Below are positions 1 to 9,352 of a stretch of DNA of 64,000 nt, one piece after another. This stretch comes from Halarchaeum nitratireducens (lineage in GTDB: Archaea; Halobacteriota; Halobacteria; Halobacteriales; Halobacteriaceae), in NCBI RefSeq assembly GCF_014647155.1, contig NZ_BMOQ01000006.1, positions 62,001-126,000 on the forward strand, read 5' to 3'. Under the pieces are notes generated by a model that did not search any database, had not been told where the DNA came from, and saw nothing but the letters and a program-made list of their open reading frames with translations. Position numbers and translations under genes: made by a program. Each line of letters opens with the position of its first letter. The stretch's first letter is position 1.

Positions 1-28
1 ACTGCGTCGCTCATTCGTTGTCTGTCTC

Positions 29-2584
29 CTATCTGATGATCTTCTCTCGCCCGGGATCGAACAACGGTTCCTCGCGAACTGTCGCGTCGTACGTCTCGCC
101 CTCGCACGCGACTCGGATGTCGGTGCCGGGGTCGGCGTGCTCGCTCGGGACGTACGTGTACGCGATCGACTCCCCGACGGAGTATCCGTAGTCGCCCGCC
201 TGCACGTAGCCGAGCGTCTCCTCGCCCTCGGCGTCGAGCACGGGCCGGCCGCTCAGCGCGATGTCCGTCGAGTCGTCGAGCGTCACCGGGACGATATGGC
301 TGTCGATGCCGTCCTCGCGCGCCCGTTCGAGGGCGTCGCGGCCGACGAAGTCGGTGTCCATGTCGACGGCGAACCCGAGGCCGGCCTCGAAGGGGTTGGC
401 GTCCGTGTCGATGTCCGTCCCCCAGAGCCGGAACCCCTTCTCTAAGCGCATCGATTCGAGCGCGCCGCCGCCCATCGGCCGCACGTCCAGGTCCTCGCCG
501 GCGTCCTCCAAGACCTCCCAGAGCCGCCGGCCGTACTCGGTCGGCGTCCACAGCTCCCAGCCGAGTTCGCCGACGTAGGAGACGCGCATCGCCATCACCG
601 GGACCTCGCCGACGTAGATGCGCTTCGCGCTGAAGTACGGGAAGCCGTCGTTCGAGACGTCCGCGTCCGTGACGCGCTGGAGGAGCAACCGGGACTTCGG
701 CCCCCAGAGGCCGATGGTCGACCGCCCGCCCTCATCGACGTTCACCGAGACCGTCTCGGGCGCGTGCTCGTCGAGCCACGACCCGTGGATGCCGGGGGAG
801 TTCCCGCCGCCGGTCGTGACGACGTACTCCTCGTCGCCGAGGCGCGCGACGGTGACGTCCGCCAAAACGCCGCCGCCCTCGTTGCAGAGCAGCGAGTACG
901 TCACGTCCCCGACGTCCATCTCGACGTCGTTCGTGCAGACGCGCTGCAGGAACGCCTCGGCGTCGGCGCCCGAGACGTCCACGGCGCTGAACGACGTCAT
1001 GTCGAACATCGAGACGTGCTCGCGCGTGTGCAGGTGCTCCGCGCCCTCGATCGGCGAGCGGTTGATCCCTCGCCAGCCCTCCTGTTCGGGGATCTCGTCG
1101 GCGTAGCGCTCCGCGAGGTCCGCGTTCGACTCGTAGTACTGCGGGGACTCCCAGCCGCCGCCCTGGTAGAACTCCGCGCCGAGTTCGCGCTGGCGCTCGT
1201 GGAACGGGCTGGTGCGGAGGCCGCGGTGATCGTCCGGCTGCCAGCGCGGTTCGACGATACTGTACACCTGCCGGTAGCGCGTCGCGCCCCGATCCACGAA
1301 GTAGTCCTTCTCGCCGGCGTGCGGTTCGAAGCGCCGGACGTGGATGCCGCCGACGGGAACCGGGCCGGACGGGAGGCGCGGGACGCCGTTCTCCATCCAC
1401 TCCGCGAGGATGCGCCCGTAGCCGCCCGAGTGCGTCCACCAGACGGCGAGCGCGGTCCAGAGGCCGTCCACCTGCGCCGTCTCGCCGACGGCGGGCATCC
1501 CGTCGGGCGTGAAGACGAAGATGCCGTTCTCCGTCGTCTCGTAGTCGGCGTCCGCGGTCGCGGGCAGGAGGCCGTCGAACGCCTCCTTCGCGGACGTGTC
1601 CCGGTCGGGGTGGGTCGCGCGCTCCCAGTGCTCGCGGGAGAACCCCCTGACCGAGGCCTGGTGCTCCTCTGTGTTCTTCCCCATCGCGTCCGGGTCGACG
1701 GAGAGCGTCTCGTGGTTGTACGATCCCATGCCGACGGCGTCGCCGTGCGTGCGGAAGTAGAGCGAGTGGTCCTGGTCGCGGCCGACCGGTCGGTTCGGCC
1801 CCTCGCTCATCTGCTCGGCGACGTCGCGCTGGCCGGGGACGTCGAGGCCGGTCGTGTTCTCGCCGACGTCGCTGTCCTCCTCCGCGAGTTCGTCGAGCGG
1901 TTCGGTGACGACGTACTGGTGTTCGACGGGCGCGATGGGGAGGTCGACGCCCGCCATCTGCCCGGTCTGGTAGCCCCAGTTGTTCGTCGCGACGACCGCG
2001 CGATCGCAGTCGATGCGGCCCCTGTCGGTCTCCACGGCGGTTATCTCGCCGCCCTCGACGTCGAGGTCGGTGACTTCGGTGTTCCCGACGAACGTCGCGG
2101 GCGTCTCCTCCATGTACCACTGGAGCGCGGCGATGCCGTCGACGCGGCCGTCGGTGGGCGAGTAGTAGCCGCCGAGGATCTCGTCCTCGTCCACGAGCGG
2201 CAGGTGTTCGCCGACCTCCTCGGGGGAGAGCAACTGCGGTTCGGGGAGCCCGTAGGAGGTCGCCCACTCGACGCGCCGCCGGAGGAAGTCCATGCGCTCC
2301 TCGGAGCGCGCGACCTCGATGCCGCCGACCTCGTCGTAGACGCCGGCGTCCTTCAGCAGTCTGGTCGTGTAGTGGGCGGCCTTCGTCTGCGTCTTCGACG
2401 GCGACGTCTGGAAGACGATGCCGGGCGCGTGGACGGACGATCCGCCGGTGACCGGGAGCGGTCCCTGGTCGACGACGACGATGTCCTCCGCGCCGAGTTC
2501 GGCGAGGTGGTAGGCGACGCTACAGCCGACCGCGCCGGCGCCGACGACGACGGTCTCCGCTTGCGAGGGTGGCTCCGTGCTCAT
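29..2584 (-). CDS. Dimethylglycine/sarcosine dehydrogenase (FAD oxidoreductase fused to GcvT-type domain)
   Basis: A protein of 851 residues that would oxidatively demethylate dimethylglycine or sarcosine in the cytosol and pass the one-carbon unit to a folate. The N-terminal half is a DAO-type FAD domain: the dinucleotide loop GAGAVG is at residues 15-20 and His52 in SVHAPG matches the histidine that binds FAD covalently in this family. From about residue 470 a GcvT/aminomethyltransferase domain follows, ending in the barrel-like C-terminus. The length equals that of the family. An upstream ATG is open to 2740, but the start at 2584 gives the MSTEPPS N-terminus and lies about 30 nt downstream of a TATA-like box (CTTATCAG near 2614). 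Dimethylglycine versus sarcosine cannot be told from sequence. Confidence 0.85.
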   Translation of the reverse strand: MSTEPPSQAETVVVGAGAVGCSVAYHLAELGAEDIVVVDQGPLPVTGGSSVHAPGIVFQTSPSKTQTKAAHYTTRLLKDAGVYDEVGGIEVARSEERMDFLRRRVEWATSYGLPEPQLLSPEEVGEHLPLVDEDEILGGYYSPTDGRVDGIAALQWYMEETPATFVGNTEVTDLDVEGGEITAVETDRGRIDCDRAVVATNNWGYQTGQMAGVDLPIAPVEHQYVVTEPLDELAEEDSDVGENTTGLDVPGQRDVAEQMSEGPNRPVGRDQDHSLYFRTHGDAVGMGSYNHETLSVDPDAMGKNTEEHQASVRGFSREHWERATHPDRDTSAKEAFDGLLPATADADYETTENGIFVFTPDGMPAVGETAQVDGLWTALAVWWTHSGGYGRILAEWMENGVPRLPSGPVPVGGIHVRRFEPHAGEKDYFVDRGATRYRQVYSIVEPRWQPDDHRGLRTSPFHERQRELGAEFYQGGGWESPQYYESNADLAERYADEIPEQEGWRGINRSPIEGAEHLHTREHVSMFDMTSFSAVDVSGADAEAFLQRVCTNDVEMDVGDVTYSLLCNEGGGVLADVTVARLGDEEYVVTTGGGNSPGIHGSWLDEHAPETVSVNVDEGGRSTIGLWGPKSRLLLQRVTDADVSNDGFPYFSAKRIYVGEVPVMAMRVSYVGELGWELWTPTEYGRRLWEVLEDAGEDLDVRPMGGGALESMRLEKGFRLWGTDIDTDANPFEAGLGFAVDMDTDFVGRDALERAREDGIDSHIVPVTLDDSTDIALSGRPVLDAEGEETLGYVQAGDYGYSVGESIAYTYVPSEHADPGTDIRVACEGETYDATVREEPLFDPGREKIIR

Positions 2585-2773
2585 GTGTCTCGTGGTAGAG
2601 TGCACGAGAGCGTCTGATAAGTGCAACGGTGGGTGCAGCGAGCGGAACGCGGAGATACGGCGTGGAGAAGATTTATAGCGGCTATTCAGGGGTTCTCGAC
2701 GGACGCCCCGCGCGGCGGCGCGTTCGCCGCGAAACCACAAAACGTAAGAAATATTATGTCTCTCGTCACCGGC

Positions 2774-3425
2774 CTAGAGGAGCGGTTCCTCGCGAACCGT
2801 CGCGTCCACCAACTCCCCCTCGTAGCGCACCTGCACGTCCGTACCCGGTTCCGCGTACGCGGGCGGGAGGTAGGTGTAGGCGACCCGCACGTCGACCGTG
2901 TAGCCGTACTCAGCGCTGTGGACGTAGCCCAGCGACTCGCCCGTCTCCGGGTCGAGTACCGGCCGGTCCGCCATCACCATCGCCGCCGGGTCGTCCAGCG
3001 TCAGACACACGACGAGGTGCTCGCGCTCCGAATCGTCACGCGCGGCCGCCTCCGCGACGGCGACCCTCCCGACGAAGTCGGTGTCGAGGTCCACCGCCCA
3101 CCCGAGCCCCGCTTCGTACGGATCGTGCTCGGTGTGCAGGTCCTCGCCCCACAGCCGGAACCCCTTCTCGATGCGGAGCGCGTCCAGCGCGCCGTTCCCG
3201 TACGGCCGGATGCCGTACTCCTCGCCCGCCTCCAGCAGGAGCTCCCAGAGGCGCTCGCCGTACTCGCTTGGCGTGTAGAGCTCCCAGCCGAGTTCGCCCG
3301 CGTAGGAGACACGGAGCGCCGTGACGGGGGACGTTCTTCACGAAGAACTGCTGGCTCGTGAAGAACGGGAACGCCGAATCACTGAGGTCGGCGTCGGCGA
3401 CCTCGGAGAGGACGTCGCGGCGCGC
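2774..3425 (-). pseudogene. Decayed C-terminal copy of the dimethylglycine dehydrogenase
   Basis: Only the last roughly 215 codons of a GcvT-type C-terminus remain. They align through their length with the end of the neighbouring dehydrogenase (shared blocks GFRLWG, DTDFVGR, DATVREEPL). The reading frame breaks once at a run of five G (3326-3330). Removing one base would restore FVKNVPVTALRVSYAGELGW, matching the intact gene. No FAD domain and no start codon with upstream homology exist. This is a 5'-truncated, frameshifted remnant of a tandem duplicate or of a second dehydrogenase. A sequencing error in the homopolymer could explain the frameshift but not the truncation. Confidence 0.75.
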
Positions 3426-3564
3426 GTGGACGCACTGACGGACGAGCACCAGCTCTACGGCTGACGTCGCGGCCGGTCGTCACCTCGGATCGACACCGAT
3501 GACATAAACAGGGGGCGATATCAACACGTTCTTTTATTCGGGTTTGTCGGCTTGGTCCACAAGC

Positions 3565-4923
3565 ATGTCCGGTGAGGAAGACCACCCCAACCATCCGAGT
3601 ATAGATCAGTCAGACCGCACCCTCCCACGGAACCTCCGGCAGACCGGCGACCCCGGGATCGAGATGCTCGTCTCGACTCGCGTCCGCAAGTCCCCGTTCT
3701 TCGATAAGTCCTTCAACGAGAACGGCGCGTGGCGCGCGACTGTCTACAACCGCCTCTATCACCCGCGCGGCCTCGTCGAACCCGAGGACGGCGGTGCGAT
3801 GGTGGAGTACGACGCCCTCGTCAACAAGGTGACGCTGTGGGATGTCGCCGTCGAGCGGCAGATCCGCGTGAAGGGCCCAGATGCCGAGGCACTCACGAAC
3901 TACGTCATCACGCGCGACGCCACGGAGATCGAGTCGATGAAGGGCAAGTACGTCATCCTCTGCAACGAGGACGGTGGCATCCTGAACGACCCGATCCTGC
4001 TCCGGGTCGAGGACGACGAGTTCTGGTTCTCCATCTCCGACAGCACCCTGATGCAGTGGCTCCAGGGAATCAACGTCAACGGCGACTACGACGTCGAAAT
4101 CGACGAGATCGACGTCGCGCCGATGCAGATCCAGGGCCCGCTCTCCGAGGACGTCATGGTCGACGTCGTCGGCGAAGAAGTCAGCAAGATCCCCTACTAC
4201 GGCCTGATGGAGGCTGATATCGACGGATGTGAGGTCCTCGTCAGTCAGACCGGGTTCTCCGGCGAGAAAGGCTTCGAGATATACGTGAAGGAGGCCTCGA
4301 AGTACGGCGAGCGCGTCTGGGACCCCGTGATGGAGAGCGTCGAGGACCACGGCGGGATGCAGATCGCGCCCGGCCACCACCGCCGCATCGCGGCCGGCAT
4401 CCTCTCCTGGGGCCAAGACATGGACCACGAGACATCGCCATTCCAGGTGAACCTCGGCTACCAGGTTCCTGACGACAAGGACGCCGACTACGTCGGGAAA
4501 GAAGCCCTCGAGACGCAGCAGGCACAGATCGAGGACGACGAATACCCGTTCAACCTGAAGATGGTCGGCCTGAAGATGGCCGGCGAGCCGATCCGCGATT
4601 ACGCCTCCGACTTCTGGATCATCAGTGATCCAGAGACGGGCGAGGAATGTGGCTACGTCACATCGCCGTGGTGGAGTCCCGACCTCGAGACGAACATCGC
4701 GCTCGGCTTCGTCCCGGCGGAGAAACTCGAAGCCCCGCTCGACGACCGCGTCTACGACGCGGACCTCGACACCGAGTTCCAGGTCCACGTCCCCGACGAG
4801 TACACCGAGGACGGCGAGCCGGTGTTCGCGACTATCGCGGAGGTCCCGTTCAAGGAGTCGGTCAATCCGAGCGCGCGCGAGCAAGCAAAGCTCAACGCGA
4901 AAAAGGAAGTGCAGGACGACTGA
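3565..4923 (+). CDS. DmdA-like GcvT-family demethylase (aminomethyltransferase fold)
   Basis: A 452-residue single-domain GcvT-family protein. The order of motifs follows dimethylsulfoniopropionate demethylase DmdA: VYNRLYHPR (about 60), LWDVAVERQ (about 92), a TRD..E block, CNEDGGILNDPI (about 136), FWFSISDS, IQGP, then the FSGEKGFEIYV block (about 232). DmdA moves a methyl group from DMSP to tetrahydrofolate; LigM-type O-demethylases share the fold. The protein is about 85 residues longer than bacterial DmdA, with an acidic N-terminal and a Lys-rich C-terminal extension. The ATG at 3565 sits 27 nt after a TATA-like CTTTTATTCGG, favouring it over the TTG at 3544. Substrate is inferred only: DMSP, an aromatic methyl ether or an N-methyl compound. 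Confidence 0.7.
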   Translation: MSGEEDHPNHPSIDQSDRTLPRNLRQTGDPGIEMLVSTRVRKSPFFDKSFNENGAWRATVYNRLYHPRGLVEPEDGGAMVEYDALVNKVTLWDVAVERQIRVKGPDAEALTNYVITRDATEIESMKGKYVILCNEDGGILNDPILLRVEDDEFWFSISDSTLMQWLQGINVNGDYDVEIDEIDVAPMQIQGPLSEDVMVDVVGEEVSKIPYYGLMEADIDGCEVLVSQTGFSGEKGFEIYVKEASKYGERVWDPVMESVEDHGGMQIAPGHHRRIAAGILSWGQDMDHETSPFQVNLGYQVPDDKDADYVGKEALETQQAQIEDDEYPFNLKMVGLKMAGEPIRDYASDFWIISDPETGEECGYVTSPWWSPDLETNIALGFVPAEKLEAPLDDRVYDADLDTEFQVHVPDEYTEDGEPVFATIAEVPFKESVNPSAREQAKLNAKKEVQDD

Positions 4924-5094
4924 GCGCGTTCCAGCGGACGCGAGGTAACTGAGAGCGCCCGCCTCGCTGTCGTAAACGCGCGTAAGCGCGTACTCGTCCG
5001 CACATCTCACTCGGCTCCGTCACGTCCGGCGGGCCGGCGGCGCGCGACCCCGGACGCGGACCATGACGGTGAGGTACCGCGTCGCGTTCGGGTT

Positions 5095-5748
5095 CTACGT
5101 ATCGCTGCTCTCGGAGAGCGTCGCGGAGAGGAGGTTCCGCATCCCGCGACGGAGGCGGCCACTCGTCGCGGTCGAGGAGAGCCCGAGTTCGTCCGCGATC
5201 TCGGTGAGCGAGGCGTCGCGCGGCTCGTTGAAGTAGCCACGATCGTACGCGACCCGTAACGCGGTGAGCTGTGCGTCGGTCAGGCCGTAGGTCTGCTCGC
5301 CGCTCGCGTCGCTCCCGTAGATTTCGATGATGTCCACGTCCATCCCGTGCTCGTTCGCGTATGTCCAGACGGTGTCGAGCGCCTCACGATTGGGGAGGAG
5401 GAGACGGACAATCCAGCCGGAGTCGTTCGTCTCGGTATCGATTAGATAGCCGTTCACGTCCATTACTGCGGGACTGATTAGTTCGGTTTCGGGCGTGTGG
5501 GAAATGTAGTAGATGCCCGTCCCCTCGGAGTAGTCGACGATGTCGTAGCTCGCGACCGTCGTGTCGTCCGTGAGCGCGGCCTCGAGTTCTGCCCGGTCGT
5601 CGTACTCGATGAGATACGGGAAGGTATCCACCCCAGGTGCGGTGTTCCCGTGTGAGATGACGCGCATGTCGACGCCGTTGAGCCGCCGGAGCGTCGGTGT
5701 AAGGGCGAGGCGATCGTTCTCGATTCGGAGTTTCGTCGTGATGGACAT
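5095..5748 (-). CDS. Bat-like HTH-10 transcriptional regulator
   Basis: A 217-residue protein with an N-terminal bacterio-opsin-activator-like sensing region (residues 1-150) and a C-terminal HTH-10 domain. The hallmark is LTDAQLTALRVAYDRGYF followed by the recognition part SLTEIADELGLSSTATSGRL (about 185-205). HTH-10 proteins are haloarchaeal DNA-binding regulators. The start was placed at the MSITTKLRI methionine because this matches the usual N-terminus; an upstream ATG at 5793 is in frame. It is convergent with the DmdA-like gene and may control the methyl-compound genes, but no target can be shown from this window. Confidence 0.85.
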   Translation of the reverse strand: MSITTKLRIENDRLALTPTLRRLNGVDMRVISHGNTAPGVDTFPYLIEYDDRAELEAALTDDTTVASYDIVDYSEGTGIYYISHTPETELISPAVMDVNGYLIDTETNDSGWIVRLLLPNREALDTVWTYANEHGMDVDIIEIYGSDASGEQTYGLTDAQLTALRVAYDRGYFNEPRDASLTEIADELGLSSTATSGRLRRGMRNLLSATLSESSDT

Positions 5749-6560
5749 GATGGGGACCGGCGTGACTGCTAGGGAATACCGCCGAAATGGCATAGCTGTT
5801 CGGGTGGTCGCGGACGAGCCGACGGGGTTCGCGGGGGGCTGGCGGGCACAACTGGTCGTGAAGGTGATCAGATGAAGTGCGCGACGGACCTCTGCGAGTC
5901 GATCGGGAGCGCGAGTGCAGACGGGGATCGACGTCTGACGGTTGCTCCGCCATCGTTTCGTCCGGTTCGACGGTTTCGTGGTTACGTTGGTCTACGGGAA
6001 TTTTGAGGCGACGAACTTGAACGTAGGGGACGATAGCACTGCATGCTGGGAGCCGTCGCGGATACCGGGGTCGGCAGGGCCGGCACAACAATCGGTTCGT
6101 CGCCCAGTACTTGCGTGGAGAAGTGACCGCCCATAACGAACTGACAGGTAGACAATTGTTGACAACAATATTAGTGTCAAACACGTCAGGCGCGTCGGAC
6201 GTCGCGAGACACACGTCAACCGCCTGATCGGGTTTCTGCGTAATACATACCAAGAGCTAGGTGCCAGTATAATAATTTGATCCGTTAGCTGTTTCAGCAC
6301 GGGTCGCTCGCGTTCCCGTTCCACGCGCTATAAGCGTGAAACCGGTGGTACGGTTTGTCGATACCCGTGAGGGGCGGGGCACACAAATCCCCACCCCATA
6401 CGATGACCAGCAGGTGGCGCCTGACGGTGGTTACAAGCATCTCCGTCGCGTTGACTACGAGAGTGAATACGGGCAAGTCCCCCGACCGAATGTCCGACTA
6501 TCTGAGTAGGTGAACCGCTCTAACCAACGCACTTACGCAGAGAGCGAGTCGGTTGGTTAA
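5749..6560. other. Gene-poor intergenic stretch
   Basis: No open frame here has a recognisable protein match or haloarchaeal composition. The part from about 6120 is visibly richer in A+T than the flanking genes. It holds a short dyad, TTGTTG-A-CAACAA at 6156-6168, next to AATATTAG, which may be an old promoter or operator. The stretch leads into the transposase remnant and is probably debris of an insertion event. Confidence 0.5.
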
Positions 6561-6692
6561 AGGAGCGAACGGCGTATTCGGAGCCCACGCGGCCACGGAC
6601 TCTCTCTTGAACAATTCATGCATTACTGCAACTGCCAAAGACTGCATCAAGCTCTCGATGGAAAGACGCCAACGCAGGAGGTCCAGAACTAG
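6561..6692 (+). pseudogene. Transposase C-terminal remnant (DDE/rve type)
   Basis: About 43 codons read ERRIRSPRGHGLSLEQFM followed by HYCNCQRLHQALDGKTPTQE and stop at 6690-6692. The block F(M/I)xYYNxxRxHQALDGxTPxE is the signature end of rve/DDE integrase-type transposases (IS3/IS481-like families). An in-frame stop at 6558 and the lack of the catalytic D-D-E region upstream show that only the 3' end survives. No terminal inverted repeats could be recognised. Family assignment below the DDE level is not safe. Confidence 0.65.
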
Positions 6693-7613
6693 ACAGTGTC
6701 TGATCGGAAGGCATATCTATACGGGACCAAGATGAAAGTTTTGTCTATTATATCGAAAGTTGAATGTATGTTTACTCTTGGAGTGCGTAAATGTTCGGTG
6801 ACGGAAACACATCGAGGACGGTCAAGCGATCGATCTGACCGCGAAGCTTGTAGCCGCGTTTCTGCACTCTCCGAGTTAACGTGTTCAAAAATGATACTGA
6901 TTGGGTAGGTAGTTTTTCTCATTCTCTCGTGTATACTTTCTAAATCAATGCAGTTTCTGTAGCGAGCAGTCTGAAATCGGAGCCCCAATTATTAGAGTGG
7001 GCGAGGGCTGGATTTCAGCGTTATTGGCGAGAAGCATGGCTTTGACGAGCGTGGTGTAGATCGGATTCACATCTCCAATAGACCGTAGATCTACCTTTGT
7101 GCCCAGCCGTACACGGCATTCTACAGCCGTATATTCTCAAAATATAAATTGCTATAACAGTTTAGTAAGTAAATAACATTGGTTCGTAAGGCCAAATGTT
7201 AAACACGACCCGGACTGGCGTGCGAAGACTGGTGAGTGCCTCGCCGGCCAGCGGAGTTTCCACGGCACCGCGATCGGGGTGGGAGTTCGGACGAGCCGAC
7301 GGTGATCTCGCACTGACTCGTCGAGGTCGAACTCGACATCGGGAACGACCTCGACGGCGAGATTGCGGACAGGGACGGTGTCGAGCGGGACAACGTCATC
7401 AGAACACACTCGTCACGAAACAACCGCCGCCTTTCGAGAACGTGGACGAAATCGGAACGAGGTACGAGAGACAATAGAATCGCCACCACTGGGCGCGACG
7501 AGCCCACACACAGTAACGGGAACGACATCGAGCCGACCAGCCGCGTGGTTTTCAGAGTACGCCGGTGCGTCGGTCAGACGCCGAGATGCGACGCGCCTTG
7601 CGTGACGAGTCGT
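6693..7613. other. AT-richer intergenic stretch, nothing recognised
   Basis: This stretch downstream of the transposase remnant contains only short, composition-atypical open frames on both strands. I see no known protein, tRNA or repeat. From about 7200 the base composition returns to the GC-rich type; a short frame there reading EVELDIGNDLDGEIADRD has no match that I recognise. It is most likely a scar of inserted and decayed DNA. Confidence 0.4.
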
Positions 7614-8180
7614 TCAGTCGAGGTCGTCGAGCGCGGCGCGGAAGAAGAGGCCGAGCGCGAGGTGTTGTTCCATCGCCGCCGTGATGCGTTCGACGAGCGC
7701 GTCGGTGTGTGCGACCTGGTACTCCTTGGTGCGGACGAGTTCCTGGACGTCGAGGTACCCGTCGGATTCGAGGTCGTGGAGACGCGGATAGACGGTCCCG
7801 GGACTGAGGTGCGTGTCGAAGACGGTGACGAGGTCCGTCATCAGCCCCTTCCCGTGGGTGTCGGCGGAGCGGTGGGCGACGAGGAGGAGGAGTATCTCGT
7901 CGAGGTTCTGTTTGACGAGGGACTCGCGGAACTGGAAGGCCTCGTCGTCGAACAGCACCGATTGGACCCGCGAGAGGAGCACTTCCGAGCGCTGTTCCGG
8001 CGTGAGTCGAACGTTCAACTCGGCGTCCGGGAGCGTGGCCTGTATCTCGGAGTATAGTTGATCTATTGTTACTCTATCAGTCCTGTTCTCTGATGGTTTT
8101 TCTGACGTGGCGGTACCTACACGCGTCGTAACGTCGCTAATCGTTCTCTCCCCCGTAGAGTTCGATTCTTTCGGTCTCAT
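7614..8180 (-). CDS. PadR-family winged-helix regulator with long N-terminal extension
   Basis: A 188-residue protein. Residues 90-180 form a PadR-type winged helix: LDEILLLLVAHRSADTHGKG, LSPGTVYPRLHDLESDGYL and a KEYQVA wing. The first 90 residues are a polar extension not found in minimal PadR proteins. The start codon lies about 30 nt after a TATA-like box on the minus strand (CTTATAA near 8210), so the mRNA is probably leaderless. It is transcribed from the same strand as, and downstream of, the archaellin pair, which makes it a candidate regulator of the archaellum locus; that link is only positional. Confidence 0.8.
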   Translation of the reverse strand: MRPKESNSTGERTISDVTTRVGTATSEKPSENRTDRVTIDQLYSEIQATLPDAELNVRLTPEQRSEVLLSRVQSVLFDDEAFQFRESLVKQNLDEILLLLVAHRSADTHGKGLMTDLVTVFDTHLSPGTVYPRLHDLESDGYLDVQELVRTKEYQVAHTDALVERITAAMEQHLALGLFFRAALDDLD

Positions 8181-8306
8181 ACGATAACAATATAGTCTCT
8201 TTGTCTTATAACCCCGTGTCGTTTTCCGCGTTGAATCGTCTTAGGTATCTATAATTGACTATCCTATCACTCCATCTCCTTATGTAAAATGTTGCCGCCC
8301 GACGGA

Positions 8307-8711
8307 TCACCGACCTCCGGGGTCGACCGCGAGGTCGAGCGACGCGTTCGAGAGCAGAACGGCGAGCGCGACCTCCGGTGGCTCGTCGGGCGCGACGCGC
8401 CCCGCGTACCACCGGAGGAACGACTCGAACGCTCTCGACACGTCGTTCGTCTCCACCCGCAGCGCGTCCTCTCCCGTTTCCGTTCGGGCGTGCGCACACA
8501 GCGCGTGCGCGCCATCGAGGTCGTCGAGCGGGTTCGTTCCGTCGGACGTGGACTCGCGCGACTCGCGCACCGCGTCCGTCCCCGCGTCTGCGTCGTCGTC
8601 CACGCGGACGACGTAGCGGTCGTCGTCGAGGCGACGGACCCGGTCGTCGGCCAGTTCGAGGTCCGCGGGCCGGACCGGATCGCTAGCGGCGCGCCCGGCG
8701 TCGTCGCTCAT
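8307..8711 (-). CDS. Small acidic haloarchaeal protein next to archaellins
   Basis: A 134-residue, strongly acidic protein with no membrane segment. Visible features are DLELADDRVRRLDDDRYVVR near the N-terminus, a low-complexity middle, and a C-terminal helical part FESFLRWYAGRVAPDEPPE. It resembles conserved haloarchaeal proteins of unknown function encoded beside archaellin genes, but I cannot name the family with certainty. It starts 54 nt after the stop of the second archaellin on the same strand, so co-transcription is likely. Start chosen at MSDDAGR rather than the upstream in-frame ATG at 8756, which would overlap the terminal part of that spacer. Confidence 0.6.
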   Translation of the reverse strand: MSDDAGRAASDPVRPADLELADDRVRRLDDDRYVVRVDDDADAGTDAVRESRESTSDGTNPLDDLDGAHALCAHARTETGEDALRVETNDVSRAFESFLRWYAGRVAPDEPPEVALAVLLSNASLDLAVDPGGR

Positions 8712-8764
8712 AGCCGATCGCGTCGGGCAGTCGTTGTCGGTCGATGCGAGTCGCACGGATGGCT

Positions 8765-9349
8765 TCAGACCTTCACGTAGCTCCCGGTGAGGACGTCGGG
8801 GACGTTGACCCCGTACGTGGTGGTGGCGCCGGACTGATCGACGATGTCCAGCGACGCGCTCGACCCCTCGTCGAGGCCGTTCGTTTCGAGGGCCGACGTG
8901 CTGATCTCGATTTCGACGCGCTCGCTGGTGTTCGAGAGCACCGTCGTCGGGCCGCCCCCGACCTGGTTGGTGGTGAACGTGGTGTCGTCGGCACCGGACG
9001 AGCCGTACGACAGCGTCGCCGACGTGTTCGCGCTCGTGTACTGGATGGTGGCCTCCGAGAGATCGATGGCCTTGGAGCCCGGCGACTTCTTCGCGACCAG
9101 CGTCACGGTGTCGAGGGCGTCGTCGTCGTTCGTGTCCTCGCCCGTCGCGGAGACGACGTCGATCTGGTTCGAGACCTGCGCCTGGGCGTCAGTGCCCGTG
9201 TCGGAGGCGCGCGTCTGGAGCTGGTCGGCGGTGGTGACGAGGACGCCGGCGGCGACGGCGGCGACGAGCACCAACGCGATGAAGATGATGAGCGTACCGA
9301 TCCCGACCTGTCCGCGGTCAGTCCGTTCGGGGAGTATGTCGTCGAACAT
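8765..9349 (-). CDS. arlA2: Archaellin (archaeal flagellin), second of two
   Basis: A 194-residue structural subunit of the archaellum filament. The N-terminus has the class III signal peptide cleaved by the PibD/FlaK prepilin-type peptidase: positively charged TDRG, then [20 protein letters not shown], which becomes the coiled hydrophobic core of the filament. NTS and NTT sequons in the exposed middle are possible N-glycosylation sites. The first about 65 and last about 30 residues are nearly identical to the archaellin just upstream; only the central surface domain differs. It starts three bases after the upstream stop and is surely co-transcribed. The numbering of the symbol follows gene order, not a proven orthology. 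Confidence 0.92.
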   Translation of the reverse strand: MFDDILPERTDRGQVGIGTLIIFIALVLVAAVAAGVLVTTADQLQTRASDTGTDAQAQVSNQIDVVSATGEDTNDDDALDTVTLVAKKSPGSKAIDLSEATIQYTSANTSATLSYGSSGADDTTFTTNQVGGGPTTVLSNTSERVEIEISTSALETNGLDEGSSASLDIVDQSGATTTYGVNVPDVLTGSYVKV

Positions 9350-9352
9350 GGT

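Noticed and set aside
6156-6168. TTGTTG-A-CAACAA dyad as an insertion-sequence end or attachment site
   Set aside because: No matching partner repeat was found on the other side of the transposase remnant, and the dyad is too short to judge.
7200-7600. A short plus-strand frame reading EVELDIGNDLDGEIADRD as a real gene
   Set aside because: No start codon with promoter, no known family, and a frame-disrupted surrounding; it cannot be supported.
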